A stretch of DNA of 64,000 nt, from contig NZ_JABWEB010000002.1 in assembly GCF_013369485.1 (NCBI RefSeq), forward strand, positions 310,001 to 374,000, read 5' to 3'. Below are positions 23,711 through 32,175 of the stretch, in pieces. The notes beneath the pieces were generated by a model. That model had not been told where the DNA came from and searched no databases. It saw only the letters and a list, made by a program, of their open reading frames with translations. The position numbers and the translations under genes were made by a program. This DNA comes from Massilia sp. BJB1822 (GTDB lineage: Bacteria; Pseudomonadota; Gammaproteobacteria; Burkholderiales; Burkholderiaceae_D). The first letter of the stretch is position 1. Every line of letters starts with the position of its first letter.

Positions 23711-25642
23711 ATGGCAAAACCATGGCCTGAAAGTGTAGTCTGGATCGCGCTGGCGCTTCTTCCCGCCACCGCGTGCGCTGACTCTGTGCAGGACAACCTG
23801 AGCAATATGTCGCTCGAAGAGTTGAGCAATGTGCGCATCACCTCCGTCTCGCGGCGCGAAGAAAGGCTGGCCGATGCCGCCGCCGCCGTCTTCGTGATCT
23901 CCGCCGACGATATCCGCCGCTCCGGCGTCCAGAGCCTGCCCGAGGCGCTGCGCCTGGCCCCCAATCTGCAAGTCAGCCAGGCCTACAGTTCCGGCTACGT
24001 GATCAGCGCGCGCGGCTTCGCCAATAACGACGGCAACAAGCTGCTGGTGCTGATCGATGGCCGCTCGGTCTACACGCCGCTGTTTTCCGGCGTGTTCTGG
24101 GATGCGCAGGATCTGCCGCTGGACGATATCGAGCGCATAGAAGTCATCAGCGGGCCAGGCGGCACGCTATGGGGCACGAATGCGGTGAATGGCGTCATCA
24201 ATGTGATCACCAGGCCGGCCAGTGCGACCCAGGGCGGTGCGGTGGCGCTGGGCGGCGGCAATCTGCGCGCCGACGCGGGCGCGCGCTACGGCGGGCGCTT
24301 CGGCGAGGATGGCGCGTGGCGGCTGTATGCCAAGAGCTTCCGCGTCAAGCATACGGAAACGGCCAGTGGCGAAGTGGCGGACGATGCCTGGCACCAGAGC
24401 CAGGTTGGCTTCCGCGCCGACTGGCGGCAGGCGCGCGACCAGTTCACGCTGCAAGGCGATGCCTACCGCGGCCGCCACGGCCAGCCCAAGCCGGGCAATA
24501 TCTCGCTCACCGGCGTCAATGTCCCGCTGGGGAATGTCGTCCTGGGCGGCGGCAACCTGATGGCGCGCTGGACGCGCAATTTCGACGGCGGCGGCAATCT
24601 GAGCGTGCAGGCATATTACGACCGCACCGAGCGCGATCTGCCGCCTTTCTTCAACGAGAATCTGGATACGGTCAGCCTGCAGGCGCAGTATGCGATGGCC
24701 CCCATCGGCCGCCACGCGCCCACCTTCGGCGCCGAATACCGCCGCTCCAAGGACAGTCTGGAAAACAGCGCCATCATCGGCTTCCTGCCGGCCGACGACT
24801 CCAAGAGCTGGACCAGTCTTTACGCCCAGGATGAAATTGCGCTCAGCCCCGCGTGGAAACTGATCCTGGGCGCGCGCGTCGAGCGCAACGACTATACCGG
24901 CAATGAATTCCTGCCCAATGCGCGCTTGGCCTGGCAGGTGGCGGACGACCATTTGCTGTGGGCCGCCGCGTCGCGCACGGTGCGCGCGCCATCGCGGCTC
25001 GATGTGGAAGTCTTCTTTCCCTCCAAGCCGCCCTTCATCCTGGCCGGCGGTCCCGGTTTCCGCTCCGAAGTGGCGCGTTTCTTTGAACTCGGCTATCGCG
25101 GCAGGGTGGGGCAGGACTTCAGCTATTCGGTGAACCTCTACCGCGCGCTGTACGACGATCTGCATACCCAGGAACTGGCGCCCAGCCGCACCTCGGTCTT
25201 TTTCGGCAATGGCATGAAGGGTTCCACGCGCGGCCTGGAAGCCTGGGCCAGTTGGCAAGTGCAAAAGGATTGGCGCCTGAGCGCCGCCTTCACCGCGCTG
25301 CACGAACATTTCTGGCTCAAGCCGGGCAGCATCGACACGGCCGCCTCGGTCAGCCGCATGGGACACGATCCGCGCCACACGGCGATGCTGCGCTCCTCCT
25401 GGCAGATCGGCGATGAGCGTGAGTTCGATGTCGCGCTGCGCCATGTTGGCAAGCTGACCAACCCCGACGTGCCGGCCTACCGGGCGCTGGACATGCGCTT
25501 CGGCTGGCGCATCCAGCCCACGCTGGAGCTGTCGCTGACCGGCACCAATCTGATCGGGCCGGATCATGGCGAGTTCACGTCGATTGCAACGCGCTCGGTC
25601 ATCAAGCGTGCCGTGTACCTTAGCCTGAACAAGCGTTTTTAA
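23711..25642 (+). CDS. TonB-dependent outer-membrane receptor
   Basis: The 643-residue product has a signal peptide (MAKPWPESVVWIALALLPAT...), then a TonB-box-like segment (LEELSNVRITSVSRREE). A plug domain spans about 40-160 (VFVISADDIRRSG; later RGFANNDGNKLLVLIDGR and IERIEVISGPGGTLWG). A beta-barrel to the C-terminus ends with the aromatic residue in LNKRF. The plug motifs match siderophore, vitamin or metal receptors; the ligand is not identifiable, but the gene precedes a copper-handling set, so a copper chelate is possible. ATG 23711 is preceded by GGGAGCAACG; the frame opens further upstream to 23609 but that lacks a signal peptide at its start. Confidence 0.92.
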   Translation: MAKPWPESVVWIALALLPATACADSVQDNLSNMSLEELSNVRITSVSRREERLADAAAAVFVISADDIRRSGVQSLPEALRLAPNLQVSQAYSSGYVISARGFANNDGNKLLVLIDGRSVYTPLFSGVFWDAQDLPLDDIERIEVISGPGGTLWGTNAVNGVINVITRPASATQGGAVALGGGNLRADAGARYGGRFGEDGAWRLYAKSFRVKHTETASGEVADDAWHQSQVGFRADWRQARDQFTLQGDAYRGRHGQPKPGNISLTGVNVPLGNVVLGGGNLMARWTRNFDGGGNLSVQAYYDRTERDLPPFFNENLDTVSLQAQYAMAPIGRHAPTFGAEYRRSKDSLENSAIIGFLPADDSKSWTSLYAQDEIALSPAWKLILGARVERNDYTGNEFLPNARLAWQVADDHLLWAAASRTVRAPSRLDVEVFFPSKPPFILAGGPGFRSEVARFFELGYRGRVGQDFSYSVNLYRALYDDLHTQELAPSRTSVFFGNGMKGSTRGLEAWASWQVQKDWRLSAAFTALHEHFWLKPGSIDTAASVSRMGHDPRHTAMLRSSWQIGDEREFDVALRHVGKLTNPDVPAYRALDMRFGWRIQPTLELSLTGTNLIGPDHGEFTSIATRSVIKRAVYLSLNKRF

Positions 25643-25688
25643 ATCTTCCCTAAGCCGGCGCCGGAATCAATATGCTAAGATTCCGCGC

Positions 25689-26117
25689 ATGAAGCTTCTG
25701 TTCCGATCCATGTTCGTCTGGCTGATGCTGCTGGCGCTTCCCTTCCAGGGATTCGCGTCGGCCAGCATGCTGCTGTGCGCACCGATGTCGCCGCCCGCCA
25801 TGCTGGCACAGGCGGCCGCGCGCGTGCAGGCCGACGCCGGGCATGACCACGCAGCCATGCTGGCCGCCGGCGGAACGGCCGATGCCCAGCACGAGATGCA
25901 GGACCACAGCCAGCATGGTCAAGGCAAGCAGGAGCACGACAAGAGCCGCTGCGGCACGCCCGCCGCCTGCTGCGTGGGCGCCGCGCTGGCCCCGGCCATG
26001 CCCGATGCCCTGCCAGGTTTGCAATCCTCCTCTGAAGCCATTCCTTTCCACGGCGCCCCGCAGTCGAGCGCCGACCTCGCGGCATTCGAACGCCCGCCCA
26101 AGTCCCTCGCCGTCTGA
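25689..26117 (+). CDS. CopL-like metal-binding regulatory protein
   Basis: The 142-residue product has a Sec signal peptide (MKLLFRSMFVWLMLLALPFQGFA), a His/Met/Gln-rich middle (GHDHAAML, HEMQDHSQHGQ) and CGTPAACCVG near residue 95. This layout matches the CopL/DUF2946-like small exported proteins found upstream of copper resistance genes, thought to bind copper and influence expression. It leads the set: His-rich protein, efflux lipoprotein, multicopper oxidase. Spacing to the next gene is 81 bp, which contains a small hairpin (26125-26142), so a separate or coupled transcript are both possible. Family assignment is by composition and context. Confidence 0.65.
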   Translation: MKLLFRSMFVWLMLLALPFQGFASASMLLCAPMSPPAMLAQAAARVQADAGHDHAAMLAAGGTADAQHEMQDHSQHGQGKQEHDKSRCGTPAACCVGAALAPAMPDALPGLQSSSEAIPFHGAPQSSADLAAFERPPKSLAV

Positions 26118-26198
26118 TTTTCGGGCCAGCCAAGCGGCTGGCATATCCCGGCACAAGCCCGCGCGGCTTGCGCCAAACTGAATCTCAAAAGGTACAAC

Positions 26199-26561
26199 AT
26201 GAATAAGCTGTTTGCAGCGGTTGGCGTATTGACGCTGGCCGCTAGCGGCGCACAGGCTGCAGACCCGGTGCGCGCCGACGCGCCCGTGCCGGCCGCGCGC
26301 TACGTCCCCGTGCTGGACGCCTACCGCGCCGAAGCATCCCTCGACAAAACGCCCGCCGCCGCCTGGAGCGACTCCAACCGCATCGTCGCCGGCCAGGAAG
26401 GCATGGCCCATGGCGGCCACCAAATGCACGGCATGCAGCACATGCCTAAGCAGGAAGCGGCCCACGACCCCGCCGCGCACCAGCACAGCAAGCCGCAGGA
26501 GACTGGCAAGCATGAGCACAGCGGCCATCACGGCCATGATATGAAAGAGCACAAGCAATGA
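26199..26561 (+). CDS. His/Met-rich periplasmic metal-binding protein
   Basis: The 120-residue product has a signal peptide (MNKLFAAVGVLTLAASGAQA). The C-terminal half (from about residue 65) is rich in His and Met (MAHGGHQMHGMQHM, then repeats of HQHSK and KHEHSGHHGHDM). This fits periplasmic copper or silver buffering, handing metal to the neighbouring oxidase or exporter. AAAAGGTACAAC precedes the ATG. Its TGA overlaps the start of the TolC-like gene, so the two are translationally coupled. No catalytic motif is present. Confidence 0.8.
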   Translation: MNKLFAAVGVLTLAASGAQAADPVRADAPVPAARYVPVLDAYRAEASLDKTPAAAWSDSNRIVAGQEGMAHGGHQMHGMQHMPKQEAAHDPAAHQHSKPQETGKHEHSGHHGHDMKEHKQ

Positions 26562-27991
26562 GCGCACTGCAAAGACTCAAGCTCCGCCATGCGGGATTGG
26601 CCCTGCTGGCGCTGCTGCTCAGCGGCTGCGCCTCGTTCTCGCCGGATGGCGGCTTCGGCGTGGTATCGCCCGCCGTGGAAAGCCGCACCGGCGCCGAAAC
26701 CCGCCTGCTGCGTAATGAAGACGACCAGCGCGCCCTGGGCAAGCTGATTGCCGACAAGCTCGCGCAAGAACTGAGCGCCGACGATGCCGTGCAGATCGCG
26801 CTGTTGAACAACCGTGGCCTGCAAGCCCGCTATTGGGAACTGGGCATCGCCGAAGCCGATCTGGTGCAGGCCGGACGCCTGCAGAATCCCGGCTTCAGCT
26901 TCAAGCGCAGCCACGGTGGCGGCGAGCTGGAAATCGAACGCACCTTCACCTTCAATCTGGTGAACCTGATCACCGCGCCGCTGGCCCAGCACATCGAAGG
27001 CCGCCGCTTCGCACAGACCAAGCTTGCCGTGGCCGAAGACGCCATCAAGCTGGCCGCCGAAACGCGCCGCGCCTATTATGAAGCTGTGGCGGCGGAGCAG
27101 GGCGTCGAGTACTCCCGCCAGATCGCCGCTGCGGCCGACGCCAGCGCCGAACTGGCCGAACGCATGCGCAAGGCTGGCAACTGGAGCAAATTCGACCTGG
27201 CGCGTGAACAAGCCTTCTACGCCGAAGCCATGGCCGAAGTGGCGCGCGCGGGAAAAGCTTCCACCGCCAGCCGCGAAAAGCTGACGCGTTTGATGGGACT
27301 CTGGGGCGCCGACACCGGTTTCAAGCTGCCGCAACGCCTGCCCGAGCTGCCCGCATCCGCCGCCGAGCTGCAGGACGTGGAACAAGGCGCCCTGCGCAAC
27401 CGTCTCGATATCCAGGCCGCCACGCTGGAAACCCAGCACACCGCCAGCTCCCTCGGCCTGAATAAGGTCACGCGCTTCATCAACGTGCTGGAACTGGGTG
27501 TGGTGCGCGAACGAAAAGGTGAAGAACGCATGCGCGGCTACGAGCTGTCGCTGGAAATCCCGCTGTTCGACTGGGGTTCCTCGCGCGTCGCCCGCGCCGA
27601 AGCGGTGTATATGCAGTCGGCGAACCGTCTCGCCGAAACGGCGGTGCAAGCGCGCAGCGAAGCGCGCGAAAGCTATCTCGACTATCGCAGCTCCTACGAC
27701 GTCGCCAAGCATTACCGCGACGTCGTCATCCCGCTGCGCAAGCAGCTGTCGGACGAGACTCTGCTACGGTACAACGGCATGCTGCTCAGCGTATTCGAAC
27801 TGCTGGCCGATTCGCGCGAACAGACTGCCGCCGTCAAATCCTATATCGAAGCGCTGAAGGACTTCTGGATCGCCTACGCCAATCTGGAAGCCGCCACCGG
27901 CACCCGCCTGAACAACGTCCCCGCCGCCGCGCCAGCCCCGCAGAAGCAAGCCCCGGCGCATGACCACTCGAATCACGGAGCACATCAATGA
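26558..27991 (+). CDS. TolC-family outer-membrane efflux lipoprotein
   Basis: The 477-residue product has a lipoprotein signal ending LLSGC at about residue 26, then long helical segments of an outer-membrane efflux factor. An internal repeat supports this: the duplicated helical region around ARYWELGIAEADLVQAGRLQNPG and LRNRLDIQAATLETQ is typical of TolC/CusC proteins. The C-terminal tail is Pro/Ala/His-rich (APAHDHSNHGAH), echoing the His-rich neighbours. It forms a channel across the outer membrane; no inner-membrane RND pump or adaptor is adjacent. It starts at an ATGA overlap with the previous gene and ends in another ATGA overlap with the oxidase. Copper export or periplasmic delivery is the inferred job. 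Confidence 0.9.
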   Translation: MSALQRLKLRHAGLALLALLLSGCASFSPDGGFGVVSPAVESRTGAETRLLRNEDDQRALGKLIADKLAQELSADDAVQIALLNNRGLQARYWELGIAEADLVQAGRLQNPGFSFKRSHGGGELEIERTFTFNLVNLITAPLAQHIEGRRFAQTKLAVAEDAIKLAAETRRAYYEAVAAEQGVEYSRQIAAAADASAELAERMRKAGNWSKFDLAREQAFYAEAMAEVARAGKASTASREKLTRLMGLWGADTGFKLPQRLPELPASAAELQDVEQGALRNRLDIQAATLETQHTASSLGLNKVTRFINVLELGVVRERKGEERMRGYELSLEIPLFDWGSSRVARAEAVYMQSANRLAETAVQARSEARESYLDYRSSYDVAKHYRDVVIPLRKQLSDETLLRYNGMLLSVFELLADSREQTAAVKSYIEALKDFWIAYANLEAATGTRLNNVPAAAPAPQKQAPAHDHSNHGAHQ

Positions 27992-29352
27992 CCAACCGCC
28001 GATCCTTTCTGACCGGAGCCGCCCTGATTGGCGCAGGCATGGTAAGCCGCGCCGGCGCCGCCAGCCTGCCCGAAGCGCCGCTGCAGCCAGCCGCCGCCAC
28101 CGCCGTTCCGCCGCCGCCACCGACCGGGCGTCCCTTCAACCCCGTCGTCACCCTCAACGGCTGGAGCCTGCCGTGGCGCATGAAAGACAACGTCAAGGAA
28201 TTCCACCTCGTCGCCGAACCCGTGGTGCGTGAAATCGCGCCCGGCATGTTCGCCAACCTGTGGGGCTACAACGGCCAGACGCCCGGCCCCACCATCGAAG
28301 TGGTGGAGGGCGACCGCGTGCGCATCTTCGTTACCAACAAGCTGCCCGAAAACACCAGCGTGCACTGGCACGGCCAGATTCTGCCGAACGGCATGGATGG
28401 CGTCAGCGGCGTCACCCAGCCCGCCATCCCGCCTGGCAAAACCTTTGTCTACGAATTCGTCGCCAAGCACGCCGGCACCTTCATGTACCACCCGCACGCC
28501 GACGAAATGGCGCAGATGGCCATGGGCATGATGGGATTCTGGGTCACGCACCCCAAAGATCCGGCCCTGCATGCGGTGGACCGCGACTTCGTCTTCCTGC
28601 TCAGCGCCTACGACATTGAGCCGGGCAGCTACACGCCCAAGATCAACACCATGCTCGACTTCAATCTGTGGACGTTCAACAGCCGCGCCTTCCCTGCGAT
28701 CGACCCCATGGTCGTGCGCAAGGGCGACCGCGTCCGCATTCGCGCCGGCAATCTGACGATGACCAACCACCCCATCCACCTGCACGGCCACACGTTTGAA
28801 GTGACCGGCACCGATGGCGGCTGGGTGAGGCCGGCGGCGCGCTGGCCCGAAGTCACCACCGACATCGCCGTCGGCCAGATGCGCGCCATCGAATTCATCG
28901 CCGACAATCCCGGCGACTGGGCCTTCCACTGCCACAAATCCCACCACACCATGAACGCCATGGGCCACGACGTCCCCACCATGATTGGCGTCGACCACCG
29001 CGGCGTCGCCGAAAAGATCAACAAACTGGTCCCCGGCTACATGGTGATGGGCGAGAAGGGCGGCAGCATGGGCGGCATGCAGATGCCCATCCCCGAAAAC
29101 ACCCTGCCCATGATGACCGGCACCGGCCAATACGGCGAAATCGAAATGGGCGGCATGTTCACCTTGCTCAAAGTGCGCGAAAACCAAGCCCGCGGCGACT
29201 ACAGCGACCCCGGCTGGTACAAGCACCCCCAAGGCAGCGTCGCCCGCGAATGGACCGGCGAGCTCCCGCCCCCCAGCACCGCCCCGAGTGCCCCCGTCAC
29301 CAAGGCCACCGCCCCCTTGAAAGTCAAGCGCAACGCCCCCCACCGCCACTGA
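27988..29352 (+). CDS. Tat-exported multicopper oxidase, two cupredoxin domains
   Basis: The 454-residue product starts with a twin-arginine signal (NRRSFLTG, residues 3-10). Copper ligands lie in four boxes: HWHG (126-129), HPHAD (168-172), HPIHLHG (261-267) and HCHKSHH (314-320). Only two cupredoxin domains (about 70-190 and 190-335) fit between and around these, so it resembles two-domain multicopper oxidases rather than three-domain CopA/CueO. A Met/Gly-rich stretch follows (MVMGEKGGSMGGMQM), typical of copper-binding inserts. It should oxidise Cu(I) or phenols with O2 in the periplasm. It is the last gene of the coupled copper operon (ATGA overlap with the efflux gene). Confidence 0.9.
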   Translation: MTNRRSFLTGAALIGAGMVSRAGAASLPEAPLQPAAATAVPPPPPTGRPFNPVVTLNGWSLPWRMKDNVKEFHLVAEPVVREIAPGMFANLWGYNGQTPGPTIEVVEGDRVRIFVTNKLPENTSVHWHGQILPNGMDGVSGVTQPAIPPGKTFVYEFVAKHAGTFMYHPHADEMAQMAMGMMGFWVTHPKDPALHAVDRDFVFLLSAYDIEPGSYTPKINTMLDFNLWTFNSRAFPAIDPMVVRKGDRVRIRAGNLTMTNHPIHLHGHTFEVTGTDGGWVRPAARWPEVTTDIAVGQMRAIEFIADNPGDWAFHCHKSHHTMNAMGHDVPTMIGVDHRGVAEKINKLVPGYMVMGEKGGSMGGMQMPIPENTLPMMTGTGQYGEIEMGGMFTLLKVRENQARGDYSDPGWYKHPQGSVAREWTGELPPPSTAPSAPVTKATAPLKVKRNAPHRH

Positions 29353-29354
29353 CG

Positions 29355-29496
29355 TTTGATCTCCCTCAACAAATGTCCACCCTGGTGCCTGACACCAGGG
29401 TGGACATTCTTTGATCTAAATCAGTAAATGTCCTACCTTGGTGCCTCGGCGGCCCCGCCTGACACCAGGGTGGGACATTTGTTGATCGGGATCAAA
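29355..29496. repeat. Double-palindrome REPIN/MITE-like element
   Basis: A 142-bp intergenic block has two hairpins in tandem. The first is a perfect 16-bp inverted repeat (29372-29387 with 29393-29408, loop CCTGA). The second is an 18-bp repeat with two mismatches (29426-29443 with 29463-29480), and both carry the shared core CACCAGGGTGG. The block's outer ends (29355-29378 and 29473-29496) also form a 24-bp inverted repeat with a few mismatches. The layout is like a pair of REP units. No gene lies inside it. It could also terminate the copper operon. Confidence 0.7.
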
Positions 29497-29532
29497 GGGT
29501 GGGGTAATCTTCTTGATTCTGTTGGGGGTTTG

Positions 29533-30777
29533 ATGATGAAGAGGCTTCCTGAGCAGCTGCGGCTGCTTCCTTATCTGTTGAAGTGGTGTGGGCTGGCGGG
29601 CATTGTGGCGGCGCTGGCGGGGAGTGCTTCGGCCTTCTTTTTGATGGCGCTGGATGCTGTGACTGCCCGGCGTGAGGCTTCGCCCTGGATTATCTGGCTG
29701 CTGCCGCTGGCGGGTTTTGCCGTGGGTTGGATTTATCTGCAGTTCGGCCGCAAGGTCGAGGGTGGCAATAATCTGCTGATCGATGAGATCCACGATCCGA
29801 AGCATGTGGTGCCGCTACGCCTGGCGCCGCTGGTCTTATTTGGGACGGTGGTGTCGCATCTGTTCGGCGCCTCGGTGGGACGCGAGGGGACGGCGGTGCA
29901 GATGGGTGGAGCGCTGGCGGACCAGCTGACCCATGTCTTCCGCCTGCGCCATGAGGACCGGCGCATCCTGCTGATGGCGGGCATCAGCGCGGGTTTCGCT
30001 TCGGTTTTCGGCACGCCGCTGGCGGGCGCCATCTTTGGCCTGGAGGTGCTGGTGATCGGCCGCATGCGCTACGACGCGATCTTTCCCTGCATGGTGGCGG
30101 CCATCGTCGCCGACCAGATTACGCTGGCCTGGGGCGTGCATCATACACATTACGCGCTGGGCGTGGTGCCGGCGGTGAGCGCGATGGGCGTTGCGGCCGT
30201 TCTGGTCGCCGGCATCGTGTTCGGCGTGACGGGCATGCTGTTCGCGCGTGGCACGCACCTGGCTTCATCCCTCATGAAGAAGTGGGTGGGGTATGCGCCT
30301 TTGCGGCCCTTGCTGGGCGGCCTGCTGATCGCGGCGGCGGTCTGGCTGCTTGGATCGCAGCGCTATATCGGGCTGGGAATTCCTGTCATCGTGGAGGCCT
30401 TCCAGCATCCGGTTGCGCCCTGGGATTTCGCCGGCAAGTTCCTGTTCACCGTGGCTTCTCTCGGTAGCGGTTTTAAGGGCGGGGAGGTGACGCCGCTGTT
30501 CTATATCGGCGCGACTCTTGGCAATGCGCTGGCGCCCTTGCTGCATCAGCCTTTCGCGCTGCTGGCGGCGATCGGCTTTGTGGCGGTATTCGCAGGGGCG
30601 GCGAATACGCCTTTGGCTTGCACAGTGATGGCGATCGAGCTGTTTGGCCCGCAAATCGGGCCGTATGCGGCGCTGGGTTGCGTGGTGGCCTACCTGTTCT
30701 CGGGACACGCGGGCATCTATCGCTCGCAGCGCCTGGAGCGGCTGAAATCGGCGATGGGCGAGGACGCGCCGCGTTAG
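29533..30777 (+). CDS. CLC-family antiporter, fluoride-type (CLC-F-like)
   Basis: The 414-residue product has about ten to twelve hydrophobic helices of the CLC fold. Conserved boxes read GREGTAVQ (external gating Glu) and GFKGGEVTPLF (helix N) rather than the chloride-type GREGP and GGxFxP. Both replacements are those I know from CLC-F fluoride/proton antiporters, where the Glu in GGEVTP is functionally important, so F-/H+ exchange is more likely than Cl- transport. ATG 29533 (paired with 29536) follows GGGGG at weak spacing; the upstream frame crosses the repeat element and is rejected. I see no fluoride riboswitch upstream. It is convergent with the DUF72 gene, overlapping by 4 bp. Confidence 0.85.
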   Translation: MMKRLPEQLRLLPYLLKWCGLAGIVAALAGSASAFFLMALDAVTARREASPWIIWLLPLAGFAVGWIYLQFGRKVEGGNNLLIDEIHDPKHVVPLRLAPLVLFGTVVSHLFGASVGREGTAVQMGGALADQLTHVFRLRHEDRRILLMAGISAGFASVFGTPLAGAIFGLEVLVIGRMRYDAIFPCMVAAIVADQITLAWGVHHTHYALGVVPAVSAMGVAAVLVAGIVFGVTGMLFARGTHLASSLMKKWVGYAPLRPLLGGLLIAAAVWLLGSQRYIGLGIPVIVEAFQHPVAPWDFAGKFLFTVASLGSGFKGGEVTPLFYIGATLGNALAPLLHQPFALLAAIGFVAVFAGAANTPLACTVMAIELFGPQIGPYAALGCVVAYLFSGHAGIYRSQRLERLKSAMGEDAPR

Positions 30778-31673
30778 CCGCCGCCGATATCCGCCAGCCC
30801 TTCGCTCAGTCCGAGTTTCTCGATCAGGCGGCGCGCATCGAAGGGCGCGCGCACCTTGATGTCGTTGTCGAAGTAGCAGTAGATATCGCGGCTGGCGCGC
30901 TGCGGCACCTTGTGGTCGGAGATGAGTTTCGCGTCGTCCGGCTGGCCGCCGCCACTCCAGGCGCGGATGCGCTGCGCCCAGCGTTCCAGTGCCGCGTCGG
31001 TATAGCCGCTCGCGTACAGCTCTTTGTCGCCATGCAGACGCAGGTACATGAAGCTGGCGCAGACGTCTTCATAATCGGGCCATTTGCCCGCCGTATCGGC
31101 CACCACCATCGCTACCTTGTACTTGCGCAGCAGCGCGATGAAGCGCGCATCGATAAAGCTGTCGTTGCGGACTTCCATGGCATGCAGCAGCTTGCGTTTG
31201 GCGTCGGTCTGCAGCGCGGTGCGGCCCTTCATATGGGGGCCGTGGTGGCGCGCCAGCTCCAGCGCCTGTTCCGTGTCATGCGGCAGCAGGCTGAGAAAGC
31301 CTTCGACGATATCGGCGTCGAAGCGCAGGCTGGGCGGCAGCTGCCAGAGGAATGGTCCCAGTTTTTCGCGCAGCTTGAATACGCCGGAGGCGAAGATATT
31401 GGCCAGCGCTTCGCGCGGTTCGCGCAGGCGGATGATGTGGGTCAGGTAGCGGTTGCCTTTGTGACTGAAGACAAAGCCGGGCGGCGTGGCTTCATACCAG
31501 GCGCGGTAGCTGGCCGGACGCTGCAGCGCGTAGAAGGAGCCGTTCAGCTCAATCGATGGCAGGGCGCGCGACGCAAATTCCAGTTCGCGTGCCTGCGCCA
31601 GCTTCTTGGGATAGAAGACGCCGCGCCAGGGTGGGTAGCGCCATCCCGAAATGCCGATATAGATTTTCGCCAT
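30774..31673 (-). CDS. DUF72 domain protein
   Basis: The 299-residue product matches DUF72 (YecE-like TIM-barrel proteins): it opens with IYIGISGWRYPPWRGVFYP, followed by ELNGSFYALQRPASYRAW. It later has LPPSLRFD and YLRLHGDKELYASGY. The molecular role of this family is not established; an SAM- or metal-binding barrel has been suggested. There is no signal peptide, so it is cytoplasmic. ATG 31673 fits the family N-terminus; the longer frame to 31700 adds unrelated residues. It stands alone in reverse, with the CLC gene converging on it. Confidence 0.88.
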   Translation of the reverse strand: MAKIYIGISGWRYPPWRGVFYPKKLAQARELEFASRALPSIELNGSFYALQRPASYRAWYEATPPGFVFSHKGNRYLTHIIRLREPREALANIFASGVFKLREKLGPFLWQLPPSLRFDADIVEGFLSLLPHDTEQALELARHHGPHMKGRTALQTDAKRKLLHAMEVRNDSFIDARFIALLRKYKVAMVVADTAGKWPDYEDVCASFMYLRLHGDKELYASGYTDAALERWAQRIRAWSGGGQPDDAKLISDHKVPQRASRDIYCYFDNDIKVRAPFDARRLIEKLGLSEGLADIGGG

Positions 31674-31712
31674 GCCTGAGTATAGGCAGCTTGGCGGCAC
31701 GGCGGCGCATGC

Positions 31713-32057
31713 TTAACGCGGTGCGGCTGGGGGCGGCGTCAGGGGCGCTGGCAGATAGATCACTACCGGCGCTGGCTGGGCGGGGACGGCCTTGGGCGTG
31801 GCATTATTGAGCACGAAGGTCATGACGGTAATGCCGGCCATGGCAATGCCCAGCGACATGCCGATTACCCATTTGATTGTATCGGCAAAACCCTTGTGCA
31901 TCTCGGCACGCAGGGAGGAGATGGCTTCGTAGAACTCGGTCTTGGTGACCAGGGTCGCCTCAATCCGCGCAAGACGCTCGCGCGTCTCTACCGCAAAAGC
32001 TTCCTGATTTGTGATCCGATGTTCCATGCCTTCATCGTAGTTTTCGTGAGGTGCCAT
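31713..32057 (-). CDS. Small coiled-coil membrane protein
   Basis: The 114-residue product has a charged N-terminal helix (about residues 12-55) likely to form a coiled coil. One transmembrane helix (about 63-83, WVIGMSLGIAMAGITVMTFV) and a short Pro/Ala-rich tail (PAPVVIYLPAPLTPPPAAP) follow. AAAGGAG lies 8 bp before ATG 32057, which strongly supports the start. Similar coil-plus-anchor proteins are common in prophage and chromosomal loci and have no agreed function. It is reverse-oriented between DUF72 and the PEP-CTERM gene, 39 bp from the former. Confidence 0.75.
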   Translation of the reverse strand: MAPHENYDEGMEHRITNQEAFAVETRERLARIEATLVTKTEFYEAISSLRAEMHKGFADTIKWVIGMSLGIAMAGITVMTFVLNNATPKAVPAQPAPVVIYLPAPLTPPPAAPR

Positions 32058-32134
32058 GTCAATTCTCCTTTGTGCACGAGTGCGCTACTGAAAGCACCAG
32101 TGTCGGACAAGTGGAGGACGCGGACTTTGCGCTG

Positions 32135-32159
32135 GCTCAGGCGGTGTGGCCGCCTGAGC
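32135..32159. terminator. GC-rich hairpin below the PEP-CTERM gene
   Basis: A perfect 10-bp inverted repeat (GCTCAGGCGG, 32135-32144, with CCGCCTGAGC, 32150-32159) has a 5-nt loop. It lies 16 bp after the stop of the PEP-CTERM gene. There is no T-run on either side, so it may slow or stop transcription but is not a canonical intrinsic terminator. Confidence 0.45.
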
Positions 32160-32175
32160 AGAGTGGGGCGGGGAA

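Noticed and set aside
29400..29532. Fluoride riboswitch upstream of the CLC-F-like gene
   Set aside because: Only the double palindrome is present; the known riboswitch core was not found.
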